Of a stretch of DNA of 64,000 bases, positions 37,195 through 45,575 are shown in pieces. The stretch comes from Luteimonas gilva (GTDB lineage: Bacteria; Pseudomonadota; Gammaproteobacteria; Xanthomonadales; Xanthomonadaceae). Numbering within the stretch: position 1 is the stretch's first letter; each line of letters begins with the position of its first letter. Under the pieces are notes generated by a model. It saw only the letters and a list, made by a program, of their open reading frames with translations, was not told where the DNA came from and searched no databases. The translations under genes and the position numbers were made by a program. The stretch covers positions 558,001 through 622,000 of the forward strand of contig NZ_SZUA01000003.1 of assembly GCF_005239095.1 (NCBI RefSeq), given 5' to 3'.

Positions 37195-39255
37195 CTACGG
37201 CGCCGGATCGATAGGCTCCGGCGCCGCGCGTCCGGCATCGGCCGACGCGGCCGTGCGTTCGCAAAGCCAGGCGACGGTTTCCTGAACCAGGCAGATCCGG
37301 TAAGTGCGAATGCGCGGATCCGATGCGACGGGCAGCGCCAGCCTCATTCGACCGGAGGCGCCCGGAGGCAAGGGATGCGGGAAATCGGCGCGCCCGAGAT
37401 CGTGGGCCACCAGGCGTCCGCTAATGTCCAGTCCTTGGAATCCGAGACGCAGCGGCCGAATGCCCGCGCTCGCCAACGATAGATGCCCGGCATTCTTGGC
37501 CCACAGCCGATCTGTGCAGGGCGTCGCCGAAAAACAGGCATCGACGGTGGTCTTCGACAACAGGACTCGCAATCCATCCGCCGGCAGGGGGCGGTCGTAT
37601 TCGTGACCGAAGGCCATCGCTTCCCGCACGATATTGCGGTCGTAGATCCAAGCCTGAAAGGGGCCTATGTCGGCCCTTTCCACGGGAGCGCCCAGTTCTT
37701 CCTGAATCGCCTGCCCCATGCCGGAGGCCAGTTCATCGCGCGTGAGCACGACTGCCTGCCGGCGCGTGCTCGAGCCTATTTCAATGCGCGGAGCATGGTG
37801 GGGGAAAGGGGAGATCTGAGTATCGAAGGCGGCCGGGTAGACGACGAGCCGTCCTTCGGACAGAACCGTCGTCACATGCGATTGCCAGTAGCTACCCAGA
37901 GCGACGCCGACGCTGCGGGCCGATAGGCCTTCGATAAGCGCCCGGCGTTCCGCCAAGGTGACGCCATTACGCGGCATCGCGATCGGGTTCGATGCGCGCC
38001 ACGCGAGCGCGAAGGCCAATCCGCTCGCGCCGAGGGCTAGCAATAAGCCGCGCGCGAAGGCCGGGCGAGAGCCTGCAGCGTCGGCGATCACGACGGCGGT
38101 CAAGCATAGCGATCCGTAGATCGCGAACGTCGCATATCGGATCTCGGTGGCGTCGTTAAATAACCCCGCCATGACTACCAACGCGAAGAAGCTGCAAGCG
38201 TAGGCCGCCAATAGGATGCAAGCGAACGCGTGCATTCCGCGGCCGTAGCGCGACGGGCTGGCCGCGACCCGGATGGGCGCCAAAATCAACAGGACAGAAA
38301 GCGACCACAGGAGGCATTGCAGAAAGCGCATGGCCCGCCCGAGCGAACCCCAATCGCCGGCGATCCGGAAATAGCCGAACCATGCTCCGGGCAATCTCAG
38401 GAGATGTTCGGCCAAGGCGCCCGGTGCCGCGAGCTGCAGCCGCGCGGCAGCGTCGATGTTGAGCATGGACGGTTGCAGCATCCATCGATAGACGATCGTA
38501 CCGATGGCCGCGCCGATGGCGATGGCGACGATCGTCCTGCCGAACAAGGAGCGAACGCGTTCGCGCCAAGGGCCATGGCTGTGGAGGTATCGTGATGCGG
38601 CCCATCCTGCGAAAATCGGCACCAGGATGGTGATCCACGCGCGTCTCGGGTTGGAAGCGCAGGCGATGCCCGCCAAAACGGCCGCCGTCGCCAGAATCTG
38701 GCTCGGACGCATGCGCGCCGCCCCGTCGCAGCGAGCTGCCAACACGAACAATACCAGCGCGAGTGCGGTGAGGCCGGCATAGGTGCCTTGTCCGATCACG
38801 AACTCGAAGTTCAGATACGACAGGCCGCCGGCCGCGCATGCTGCAGCCGCCAGCGCAGCGTCGCTTCTGTTGCGGTCGAGCGAGCGGCAGGTCCAAACGC
38901 ATACCGTCAGCAGCAGCAGGTAGACGATCCAGTCCGCCAGGGCATTGGCTTGGTAGCCGGCGCCCATCCACGGGTAGAACAGCAGCGTGAGCGCCTGCGG
39001 GCCTGCGAACATCAGATCGCCGTTGGCGTATACCCAGGCTGCGGGAATCGGTCGGCCCTCTTGCCAGGCGAGTTGTGCAAGAACCGACTTGATCGCGCCG
39101 TCGCTGTGAAAAACGGCTTGGTACGGGCCGAACAATATCCAGCCCACGGTTGCGGCGGTGCACAGCAATAAAAGGCACAGTACGGCGTTCAAGGAACGCG
39201 CGCGCGCAGGACGGCTCGGCGGATCATCCATGCTCGGGCTGCGCTCGGCCGGCAT
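37195..39255 (-). CDS. Large membrane protein, putative GT-C glycosyltransferase, one C-terminal beta domain
   Basis: 686 residues: about ten TM helices in residues 22-430, a periplasmic-looking region (450-560), then one copy (about 570-668) of a beta-rich domain with 'PLRLGFQGLDISG', 'DLGRADFPHPLPPGA' and 'ICLVQETVAWLCERT'. An acidic motif FHSDGAIKSVLAQ lies right after the first TM helix, where GT-C enzymes carry catalytic acid. Paralogue of the upstream gene, with one base between them. With gtrA and gtrB-like genes in the same operon it may be the polymer-modifying transferase (GtrC role). No named family was recognised. Confidence 0.72.
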   Translation of the reverse strand: MPAERSPSMDDPPSRPARARSLNAVLCLLLLCTAATVGWILFGPYQAVFHSDGAIKSVLAQLAWQEGRPIPAAWVYANGDLMFAGPQALTLLFYPWMGAGYQANALADWIVYLLLLTVCVWTCRSLDRNRSDAALAAAACAAGGLSYLNFEFVIGQGTYAGLTALALVLFVLAARCDGAARMRPSQILATAAVLAGIACASNPRRAWITILVPIFAGWAASRYLHSHGPWRERVRSLFGRTIVAIAIGAAIGTIVYRWMLQPSMLNIDAAARLQLAAPGALAEHLLRLPGAWFGYFRIAGDWGSLGRAMRFLQCLLWSLSVLLILAPIRVAASPSRYGRGMHAFACILLAAYACSFFALVVMAGLFNDATEIRYATFAIYGSLCLTAVVIADAAGSRPAFARGLLLALGASGLAFALAWRASNPIAMPRNGVTLAERRALIEGLSARSVGVALGSYWQSHVTTVLSEGRLVVYPAAFDTQISPFPHHAPRIEIGSSTRRQAVVLTRDELASGMGQAIQEELGAPVERADIGPFQAWIYDRNIVREAMAFGHEYDRPLPADGLRVLLSKTTVDACFSATPCTDRLWAKNAGHLSLASAGIRPLRLGFQGLDISGRLVAHDLGRADFPHPLPPGASGRMRLALPVASDPRIRTYRICLVQETVAWLCERTAASADAGRAAPEPIDPAP

Positions 39256-39256
39256 G

Positions 39257-41632
39257 CTATTGCGGCGGCGCCAAAACCGCCGTTCGATCGCAAAGCCAAG
39301 CCACGTTTTCCTGCAGGAGGCACAAACGCACGCGGCTTATCGGTTTATTCGGAGAGCGAGGCACCGAAATCAGGATACTGGCTCGCGCGCCGGGCGCGAG
39401 AGGCCGCGGGAAATCGGCGCGACCCAAATCCCATTCGACGACGCGTCCCGCCGCATCCAGGCCCTGTATGCCGACACGCATCGGCAACGAACCGGCCGTA
39501 ACGAGAGCGGTATTCCCTTGATTTTGAACCGTCATCCGGTGCAAGCAGGAAGCCTGGCCCGAGCCTGCGCAAGCGGGCAAAGACGCGCTTTCCAAGCCTA
39601 TCGACGCCTGCGCCGGATCCACCGCGGCATCGATGCGCGCAGAGAGAGAAGGAGCCTGGGTGCGATCGCATAACCAAGCGATGTTCTCTTGCAGCAGGCA
39701 TACCCGGTACGAAGCGACTTCGGCCTGACGCGAGGCCGGCAACGGCACTCTGACTCGTTCTGTGGCGCCGACCGGCAAGGGGTGGGGAAAATCGGCCCGA
39801 CCGAGGTCTTGAACCACTAAATTGTCGTTAGCGTCCAAGCCCTGCAAGCCGAGCCGCAAGGGACGCGATCCGGCGGTCGCCAACGGCAGCTGGCCGGTAT
39901 TGGTGACCTCTAACCAGGTTTCGCATGCTTCTTGCGCGCGACAAGGCGGAAGCGTGGCTTGCGAGAGACGGACGCGCAAACGGTCCGGCCGTACCTGGGC
40001 GTCATGTTCGTATCCGAACCCTAAAACGGCGGCGACGATATTCCGGTCGTAGATCCAGACCTGATAGTTGCCCAGATCGAGTTTGCGTCGCGGCGCGCCG
40101 AGCTGGTATTCGACGGCGCCCCACGCAGCTGCGGTGCTTTCGTTGCGGGTGAGCACAACGGCCTGCTTGGCGCCGCCGCGGCCCGCGACCGCCGCCCTCG
40201 GCATGTGATGAGGAAAGGCTGACAGTTGATTGCCTATGCCGACCGGATAGGCGACGACGCGGCCTTCCGACAAAACGGTGGTGACGTGCGAGTGCCAGTA
40301 GGTGGTAAGGATCGCCCCCACCCCGGAACGTTCCAGCGCGTCGATCAAGGCTTCGCGATCGGCGTAGACGACGTCGTGATCGCGATAGTCGGAGGGATGG
40401 GCGGCGCGCCAAACGAGGCAGGTCGATAGCGCGCCGACGGCGAGTGCGAAAGACGCCCAGCGTGCCGGTGCGATCCGATTCGCCCAGCGAGCGACAAGCG
40501 CGGCCAGTACGCAAAGCGAACCGAAGATCGCGAATGTGGCGTAGCGGATTTCGATGGCTGCGGTGAACAACTCCGAAGCCGCCATCAAGGCTCCGAGGCT
40601 GGTGCCGTATGCGGCCAAGACGATCCAAGCGAAAACGAGCAATCCCCGGCCGTGCCGGCGCGGCGTCAGGACGACCCAAACCGGCGCGGCGATGGCCAGA
40701 ACCGCGAGCAGCCACGCGAAGTACTGCACGATGCGCGCAGCGGGCGTCAACGAATCCCATGGGCCCGCCACCCAGAAGTATTCGAACCACGCGGACGGCA
40801 ATTTGCGCACATGTTCGGCCAATACCGGCAGATCGGCCAGGCCTAGCCGTGCGGCGGCGTCGAAATTGACGATGGATGGGCGAAGCAACCACTGGTAAGC
40901 GGCGCTGCCGAGCAGAGCCCCGGCGACCGAGCTGTAGATCGTAGGGCTGTGCAAGCGGCGCAGGCGCGTTTCCCAAGACGGCGCGGGCCCCAGAAGGCTT
41001 GCTGCGATCCAGCCGAATACGATCGGAAGCACGATCGTGACCCAGCCCCTGATCGGATTGGACGAACAAACCGCCGCGGCCAGCGCCGCGGCGCAGAATA
41101 CGCCGAAACGGCCGATCGGTCTGCCGTCGGCTTCCGAGGCGGGCAGCGAAAACAAGAGCAAGGCGAAAGCGGCGAACAAGCCATAGATGCCTTGGCCGAT
41201 CACGAATTCGAAGCTGGAAGCCGAGACGCCTCCGGCGATGAGCGTGCAACCGAGAACCGCGGCCAAGCGGAGCGGCCTTTCCAATACGCGGCAGCAGAAA
41301 AACGCCGAAGCGACGATGCACAGATACACGAGCAGATCCGCCGCCGCATTCGAGCCGTAGCCGATTCCTGTGAACGGGTGCAGCAGGATCGAGAAGAACT
41401 GCGGGCCGACGAACATGAGATCGCCGTTCGCATATACCCATTCGGTTGGCACGAATCGGCCTTCTGCCCACGCCATCTGCGCGAGCACGGACTTGATCGC
41501 CCCGTCGCTGTGGAAGACGAACCGGTAGTTGCCGAACAGCGTCAGCGACACGACGGCGACGGTGCATGCCAGCAGCAGCCAGTAGACCCAGATGCCGGTG
41601 GCCGCGGATCGTCTTTGTGCGGGGGTGCCCAT
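39257..41632 (-). CDS. Large membrane protein, putative GT-C glycosyltransferase, duplicated C-terminal beta domain
   Basis: 791 residues. The membrane half is closely similar to the 686-residue neighbour: FHSDGAIKSVLAQ at 40-52, 'VYANGDLMFVGPQ', 'FEFVIGQGIYG', 'CSSNPIRGWVTIVLP'. The C-terminal domain is present twice in tandem, about 559-658 and 683-784, each with 'LR/MRxGxQGLDA', 'DLGRADFPxPLxxGA' and 'CLLQENxAWLCDRT'. The domain pattern (DLGR…P.PL.PG…L.QE..AWL) recalls a beta-sandwich often appended to surface-polysaccharide transferases and methyltransferases. Function inferred as O-antigen modification; not proven. Confidence 0.72.
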   Translation of the reverse strand: MGTPAQRRSAATGIWVYWLLLACTVAVVSLTLFGNYRFVFHSDGAIKSVLAQMAWAEGRFVPTEWVYANGDLMFVGPQFFSILLHPFTGIGYGSNAAADLLVYLCIVASAFFCCRVLERPLRLAAVLGCTLIAGGVSASSFEFVIGQGIYGLFAAFALLLFSLPASEADGRPIGRFGVFCAAALAAAVCSSNPIRGWVTIVLPIVFGWIAASLLGPAPSWETRLRRLHSPTIYSSVAGALLGSAAYQWLLRPSIVNFDAAARLGLADLPVLAEHVRKLPSAWFEYFWVAGPWDSLTPAARIVQYFAWLLAVLAIAAPVWVVLTPRRHGRGLLVFAWIVLAAYGTSLGALMAASELFTAAIEIRYATFAIFGSLCVLAALVARWANRIAPARWASFALAVGALSTCLVWRAAHPSDYRDHDVVYADREALIDALERSGVGAILTTYWHSHVTTVLSEGRVVAYPVGIGNQLSAFPHHMPRAAVAGRGGAKQAVVLTRNESTAAAWGAVEYQLGAPRRKLDLGNYQVWIYDRNIVAAVLGFGYEHDAQVRPDRLRVRLSQATLPPCRAQEACETWLEVTNTGQLPLATAGSRPLRLGLQGLDANDNLVVQDLGRADFPHPLPVGATERVRVPLPASRQAEVASYRVCLLQENIAWLCDRTQAPSLSARIDAAVDPAQASIGLESASLPACAGSGQASCLHRMTVQNQGNTALVTAGSLPMRVGIQGLDAAGRVVEWDLGRADFPRPLAPGARASILISVPRSPNKPISRVRLCLLQENVAWLCDRTAVLAPPQ
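39278..39958 (-). repeat. Tandemly duplicated ~100-residue domain within the 791-residue membrane protein
   Basis: Codons for residues 559-658 and 683-784 encode two related copies of the beta-rich domain, joined by a 24-residue linker. Both share the LGRADFP core and the WLCDRT ending. The single copy in the downstream paralogue (about 37249-37545) is the third member. Confidence 0.8.
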
Positions 41633-41689
41633 ATCAGTCCGTGGCCAGTTGAGCGTTCGGCGAAGCTTCCGGACGGCGTCGCCCTGCAG

Positions 41690-42316
41690 TTACTTGACGC
41701 ATTCCATGATCAGGTGCGTATAGGGCACTCGCAACAGGTCGTGATGGATCGTGATCTTCTTTTCGCGGTATCCGTCCGGGACGAGTTCCAGGTATTCCTC
41801 GGCCCGGCGGACATGCTGGCCGCGGTCGCGCCTGATCAATTCCCGCGCGATGAAGGACTGGCCCTCGACGAAGGCGTTGTCGATCGTGACCAGACGACCG
41901 CCGGGGGTCAGGCGGTCGCGAAGGCTGCCGATCAGGGTGCGTGCCGTATCGTCGCCGATGTGGTGCAGGACGCCGAATGCTATGGCCAGGTCGCACGGCG
42001 GGATCTCGTCGGGCCCGAGCGTGTTCAAATCCGCGCAGCGGAAGTGATAGTCCCCGCGTCCGTCGAAACGCGACTTCGCCGCCTCGATGTAATCGGGCGA
42101 AAGATCGAAACCGTAGTAATGGACGCTCTTGGGCAAGAAGTTGAGCAGTTCCGCGGTGCCGCAACCCACGTCGACGATCGTGTCGCCGTCGCGGGCCCGA
42201 ATATGCTCCTGGCAGATGCGGCGGCGCGCCGACGATCCACCGAGTATGGATTGGAATGTGTCGTAGACGATCGGTGCGGAGAGTACCCGCCTTATGCCCG
42301 TGGTGACCTGATCCAT
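41690..42316 (-). CDS. Class I SAM-dependent methyltransferase
   Basis: 208 residues. 'TIVDVGCGTAELLNFLPKS' is motif I, 'YYGFDLSPDYIEAAKSRF' follows, and 'CDLAIAFGVLHHIGDDTARTLIGSL' plus 'RLTPGGRLVTIDNAFVEGQSF' complete the fold. Small-molecule/sugar methyltransferase type; the C-terminal 'HHDLLRVPYTHLIMECVK' is seen in related proteins of polysaccharide clusters. Lies 57 bases upstream of the 791-residue membrane protein on the same strand. Confidence 0.85.
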   Translation of the reverse strand: MDQVTTGIRRVLSAPIVYDTFQSILGGSSARRRICQEHIRARDGDTIVDVGCGTAELLNFLPKSVHYYGFDLSPDYIEAAKSRFDGRGDYHFRCADLNTLGPDEIPPCDLAIAFGVLHHIGDDTARTLIGSLRDRLTPGGRLVTIDNAFVEGQSFIARELIRRDRGQHVRRAEEYLELVPDGYREKKITIHHDLLRVPYTHLIMECVK

Positions 42317-42355
42317 TGATTCGACCTCGTAGGTAGTGCGGTTGGGCGCTCGGCT

Positions 42356-42814
42356 TCAGCCGGCGCGGACGATCCATCTGGAAAGGAGGAAGGTCAGCGG
42401 CAGCGTGATGCCCACCGCGAACGCAAGCGCGAGCGCTTCGGGTATGCCGATCAGCTCGACGCCCGCCCTCAGCAGCACCAGGCAAAGCACGAACTGGAGC
42501 AAATAAACGAATGGAAACCGGAATGCGGAACGTTTGCGCATGGGTTCCTGGAATACGAATACGGCGCTCACCACGTAAGCCAGGCCGATCCCCGCCAGGA
42601 AAGCGATCACATAAGCCGCTTCGTAGCGCAGCCATAGCAGGAGCAAGAGATAGAGCCCGTAACTGAACACCGCGCATACCGCGCGCAGGACCACGAAGCG
42701 GACGAATTCGACCGCAATGATCCGCTGTCCGCCCGAAAGTCCGAGGCGGCCGTGCTTCGTGCGGTCGGCCGGCTTGCTTTCTGCTGTGCGTCTCGTCGAA
42801 AAGCCGCCGCTCAT
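42356..42814 (-). CDS. GtrA-like membrane protein (putative polyprenyl-sugar flippase)
   Basis: 152 residues with four TM helices (VLRAVCAVFSYGLYLLLLLW, AYVIAFLAGIGLAYVVSAVF, FVYLLQFVLCLVLLRAGV, ALALAFAVGITLPLTFLLS). The 'FVFQ' after helix 2 and 'F…SRWIV' ending match the GtrA family. In serotype conversion systems GtrA is thought to flip undecaprenyl-phosphate-sugar. Its ATG overlaps the stop of the GT2 gene (ATGA), the usual GtrB-GtrA pairing. Confidence 0.9.
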   Translation of the reverse strand: MSGGFSTRRTAESKPADRTKHGRLGLSGGQRIIAVEFVRFVVLRAVCAVFSYGLYLLLLLWLRYEAAYVIAFLAGIGLAYVVSAVFVFQEPMRKRSAFRFPFVYLLQFVLCLVLLRAGVELIGIPEALALAFAVGITLPLTFLLSRWIVRAG

Positions 42815-43800
42815 GCGGACACCGGCGCCGGTACGGACGTCCGGTTGACCACGACGTAGACGGGCTTCCTGTAAGCGGCGCCCATCAGCCGGCCGACGTA
42901 TTCGCCCAGCACGCCCAAAATCACAAGTTGGATGCCGCAGGCGAAGAGCACGACCGACATCAATGAAGCGTATCCGGGGCTAGTGATGCTGCCCGTCAGC
43001 TTCCCGTACAGGATCCAGATCAGCCACAGGAAGCTCAGCGCCGCCAAGCCTCCGCCGCAATAGCTCGCCAAGCGCAGCGGCAGATGCGAGAAGGTGACGA
43101 AGATGTTCACCGCGTGCGACAGCAATTTCCGCAACGTGTACGCGCTGCGGCCATGCTGGCGTTCTCCGTGCGCGACCTGCACCGTTTTCACTCCGGAAGT
43201 GATCCAGGAGAGCATGCCGTCGATGTACGGCCTGCTGAGCCCGAACGACGCCAGTTCCCTGGCGACCGAAGAACGGATGGCGCGGAACGATGTGTAGTCT
43301 TCGTTGAGATCCGGGAACGCGCGCTTCAACGTCCACCGCATCAGTTCGGAGGTGATGTTCCGGTAACGCGCGTGGGTGCGCTGCCCGAATACGCCGTAGA
43401 CCAGAGGATGGTCCGCGTCGCCCGCGGCAAGCAGTTCCGGAATGGCTTCCGGCGGGTGTTCCAGATCGTCGTCCATGGTGACGACCCAATGCCCCCGCGC
43501 TTCCGCGATTCCGCACATGGTGGCGGCGTGCTGGCCGAAATTACGGCCCAGGCGCAAGCCGGCGACTTCGGGATGCTGCGCGGCCAGACCGGCGATTATC
43601 GGCCATGCTTCCTTTTGCCCGCGATCGTCCACCAGGATGACTTCGTGCGAGAGTCCGGCCGACTGCATGGTTCGCTTCAGACGCAGACATAGTTCGGGAA
43701 GCGCGGCGCTGCCGCCATAGACGGGCACGACCACGGAAACGTCGATGTCGGGAGATGGGCCGGTGGGCGTCATGCAGTTCAGCGCTGGGGGGCCGGCCAA
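42811..43800 (-). CDS. GT2 polyprenyl-phosphate glycosyltransferase (GtrB/DPM1-like)
   Basis: 329 residues (or 320 from the ATG at 43773). N-terminal GT-A domain: 'DVSVVVPVYGGSAALPELCLRL', 'VILVDDRGQKEAWPII', 'VVTMDDDLEHPPEAI' (DXD), then two TM helices near the C-terminus (LALSFLWLIWILYG-type and VLFACGIQLVILGVLGEYVGRL). Transfers a sugar from a nucleotide donor to undecaprenyl phosphate on the cytoplasmic side. Coupled to the GtrA gene. The donor sugar cannot be read; UDP-glucose is common in the family. Confidence 0.92.
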   Translation of the reverse strand: MAGPPALNCMTPTGPSPDIDVSVVVPVYGGSAALPELCLRLKRTMQSAGLSHEVILVDDRGQKEAWPIIAGLAAQHPEVAGLRLGRNFGQHAATMCGIAEARGHWVVTMDDDLEHPPEAIPELLAAGDADHPLVYGVFGQRTHARYRNITSELMRWTLKRAFPDLNEDYTSFRAIRSSVARELASFGLSRPYIDGMLSWITSGVKTVQVAHGERQHGRSAYTLRKLLSHAVNIFVTFSHLPLRLASYCGGGLAALSFLWLIWILYGKLTGSITSPGYASLMSVVLFACGIQLVILGVLGEYVGRLMGAAYRKPVYVVVNRTSVPAPVSA

Positions 43801-43846
43801 TTATAGCCGGGCCGGTCGTCGGCCCATGATCGGCCGCGGCGCGACC

Positions 43847-44530
43847 TCAGGGGGCGTAGTACTTGCGCAAGATGCGCTCCGCATAGCCGGGCCCCATGTC
43901 GATTCCGAGGTCCGCGGCCGCGGCGCAGGCTTCGTCGGCGTCTATCCGCAGCGGAGCCCCCCGGTCCTCAACCACGTAATGCGCCTTGCGTCCCAGGATA
44001 CGCTCCATGAGCCCCACGATCTCGATCACGGTCAGGGACTGCGGTGCGGCTACCGAGATCGGCTTGGGCGCGATGCGGTGTCCGCGAATCAACCGGCCGC
44101 CGATCGCCGCGATATCGTCGACGTCGATCAGGTTGCGCTGAGCCTTCGACCAGACCGTGAACGATTGCCCGGAAAGGATCCGGTCGCGCATGAAATTGAT
44201 CAGCGTATGGGGATTGCTGGTGCTTCCCACCACCTGCGGCAGCCGCAGCACGAGGCCGTGGCCGGAATCGAGCACCCTGGCTTCCATTTCCTGTTTGTGC
44301 TGCATGTACGGACTCGGATCCTGTTCGGCCGTTGCCACGCCGCAGCTCCCGAAATAGACCAGCAAGCGGCGTTGGTCGAGCGCGCGGTCGAGCAAGGCTC
44401 GCTCCCGCGCGAATTCCGAGGCGCGTGATTCCGAGGAATTGGAGACGCCGGAGGCGAATACGACGATATCGGGATCGGTCGAGAACTCCAGCGCGAAGCT
44501 GCGCGCGAGCAACCCGTTTCCGATGATCAT
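43847..44530 (-). CDS. NAD-dependent epimerase/dehydratase-like protein (SDR)
   Basis: 227 residues, shorter than typical extended SDRs. 'IIGNGLLARSFALEF' is the nucleotide-binding start (GxGxxA), 'VYFGSCGVAT' and 'SPYMQHKQEMEARV' occupy the catalytic region with Y-x3-K (YMQHK), and 'NLIDVDDIAAIGGRLI' is typical of the family. Substrate unknown; probably a deoxysugar nucleotide. Member of the minus-strand modification operon. Confidence 0.78.
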   Translation of the reverse strand: MIIGNGLLARSFALEFSTDPDIVVFASGVSNSSESRASEFARERALLDRALDQRRLLVYFGSCGVATAEQDPSPYMQHKQEMEARVLDSGHGLVLRLPQVVGSTSNPHTLINFMRDRILSGQSFTVWSKAQRNLIDVDDIAAIGGRLIRGHRIAPKPISVAAPQSLTVIEIVGLMERILGRKAHYVVEDRGAPLRIDADEACAAAADLGIDMGPGYAERILRKYYAP

Positions 44531-44582
44531 TCCGTTATTCCTCTAAGGCCGGTCCGGCGCCTGCGATCGCCGTTTCCCCGCG

Positions 44583-45284
44583 CTAAGCGCGCGCGCATGC
44601 GACGTACTGGGCGCCCAGCGGCAGGCGGGAGAGGTACTTTTCGGTCGGGCGGAGCAATGCGAGGAACTTCGGGAAAAAGACGATGTAGTCGACCCTAGGC
44701 TCGCTGAAACCTGCTTCGGACAACAGCGAAAGCGACTCTTTCCTCGGAAGCAGGATCGCATCGTCGTCGAAGGGACAATCGCGGACGACCTTCTGCGTCA
44801 TGGGGTTGAGCGGATTGTGTTCGAAAATGAACATCCTGCCCCCAGGTTTGAGCACCCTGTGGAGCTCGCGCGTCCAGTGCGCTCTTTCTGCGGGCGGGAT
44901 GTGGTGATAGACGCAAGCGGCCATCGCCACGTCCATGGAGCTATCCGGCAAAGGGAGCTGTTCGCCTATCACTCCGAACGAGGCTTGCGGGTTTCCCGTA
45001 CGTGCCATCTCGATGCTTTCGCTCGACACGTCCAGGCCATGCACTCGCGCGTCGGGAAAAGCCTTGGCCAAATGCGGAATCGAGTTGCCGATGCCGCAGC
45101 CGAAGTCGAGGATGTCTTGCGGTTCGACCGGCCCGGGTCCCTTGCGCAATTCATCGGCGAGATAGGCGATCTTGTAGGCGGCGAAATAATCGGGCTCTTC
45201 GCCGCTGGCGCGGATGCTGTCCTTGTGCAGGTCGCGATAGCTTCGCGCGTAACGGTCAAACTGCGGCTCCACAGGCGTGTTCAC
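44583..45284 (-). CDS. Class I SAM-dependent methyltransferase
   Basis: 233 residues. 'QDILDFGCGIGNSIPHLAKAF' (motif I), 'HGLDVSSESIEMAR', 'DVAMAACVYHHIPPAERAHW', 'RVLKPGGRMFIFEHNPLNP'. The last segment, with 'NPMTQKVVRDCPFDDDAILL', is characteristic of methyltransferases found in polysaccharide clusters. First gene of the minus-strand operon; its start faces a 291-base gap shared with the divergent metalloprotease gene. Confidence 0.86.
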   Translation of the reverse strand: MNTPVEPQFDRYARSYRDLHKDSIRASGEEPDYFAAYKIAYLADELRKGPGPVEPQDILDFGCGIGNSIPHLAKAFPDARVHGLDVSSESIEMARTGNPQASFGVIGEQLPLPDSSMDVAMAACVYHHIPPAERAHWTRELHRVLKPGGRMFIFEHNPLNPMTQKVVRDCPFDDDAILLPRKESLSLLSEAGFSEPRVDYIVFFPKFLALLRPTEKYLSRLPLGAQYVACARA

Positions 45285-45575
45285 TCTTTCATCCTCGACC
45301 CGGAGACAAGCATCGCCGGCGACCTACGTGCAGAAAGTGTGGGCACCGCATTGGGGAGCGTCAAGTTCGCCGGTTGCGCCTTGCCGCGCCGTGCCCGTCC
45401 TAACCGGCGGCCACGCCTACTGCGTACGGAGTGCGGGGCTGTGCACGCTTCGTGAATTTCTGCTGAATAGGCGTGTGACCGGCGTCACGATGTGAGGGTG
45501 CCCTTGCTAAAGGCGGGCATGAACTCTGCCCTAGTCTGGACGTATCCTACCCTCGTCGATGAGGCGGACCCGATC
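45285..45575. other. Divergent intergenic region, right end of LPS island
   Basis: Separates the first minus-strand LPS gene from the plus-strand metalloprotease and must hold both promoters. I see no palindromic element, RNA gene or good -35/-10 pair; the stretch is less GC-biased near 45460-45540. It is the right boundary of the polysaccharide island. Confidence 0.5.

Noticed and set aside
45492-45575. 28-residue upstream extension of the long metalloprotease
   Set aside because: It would bury the lipoprotein signal; the ATG at 45576 places the lipobox correctly.
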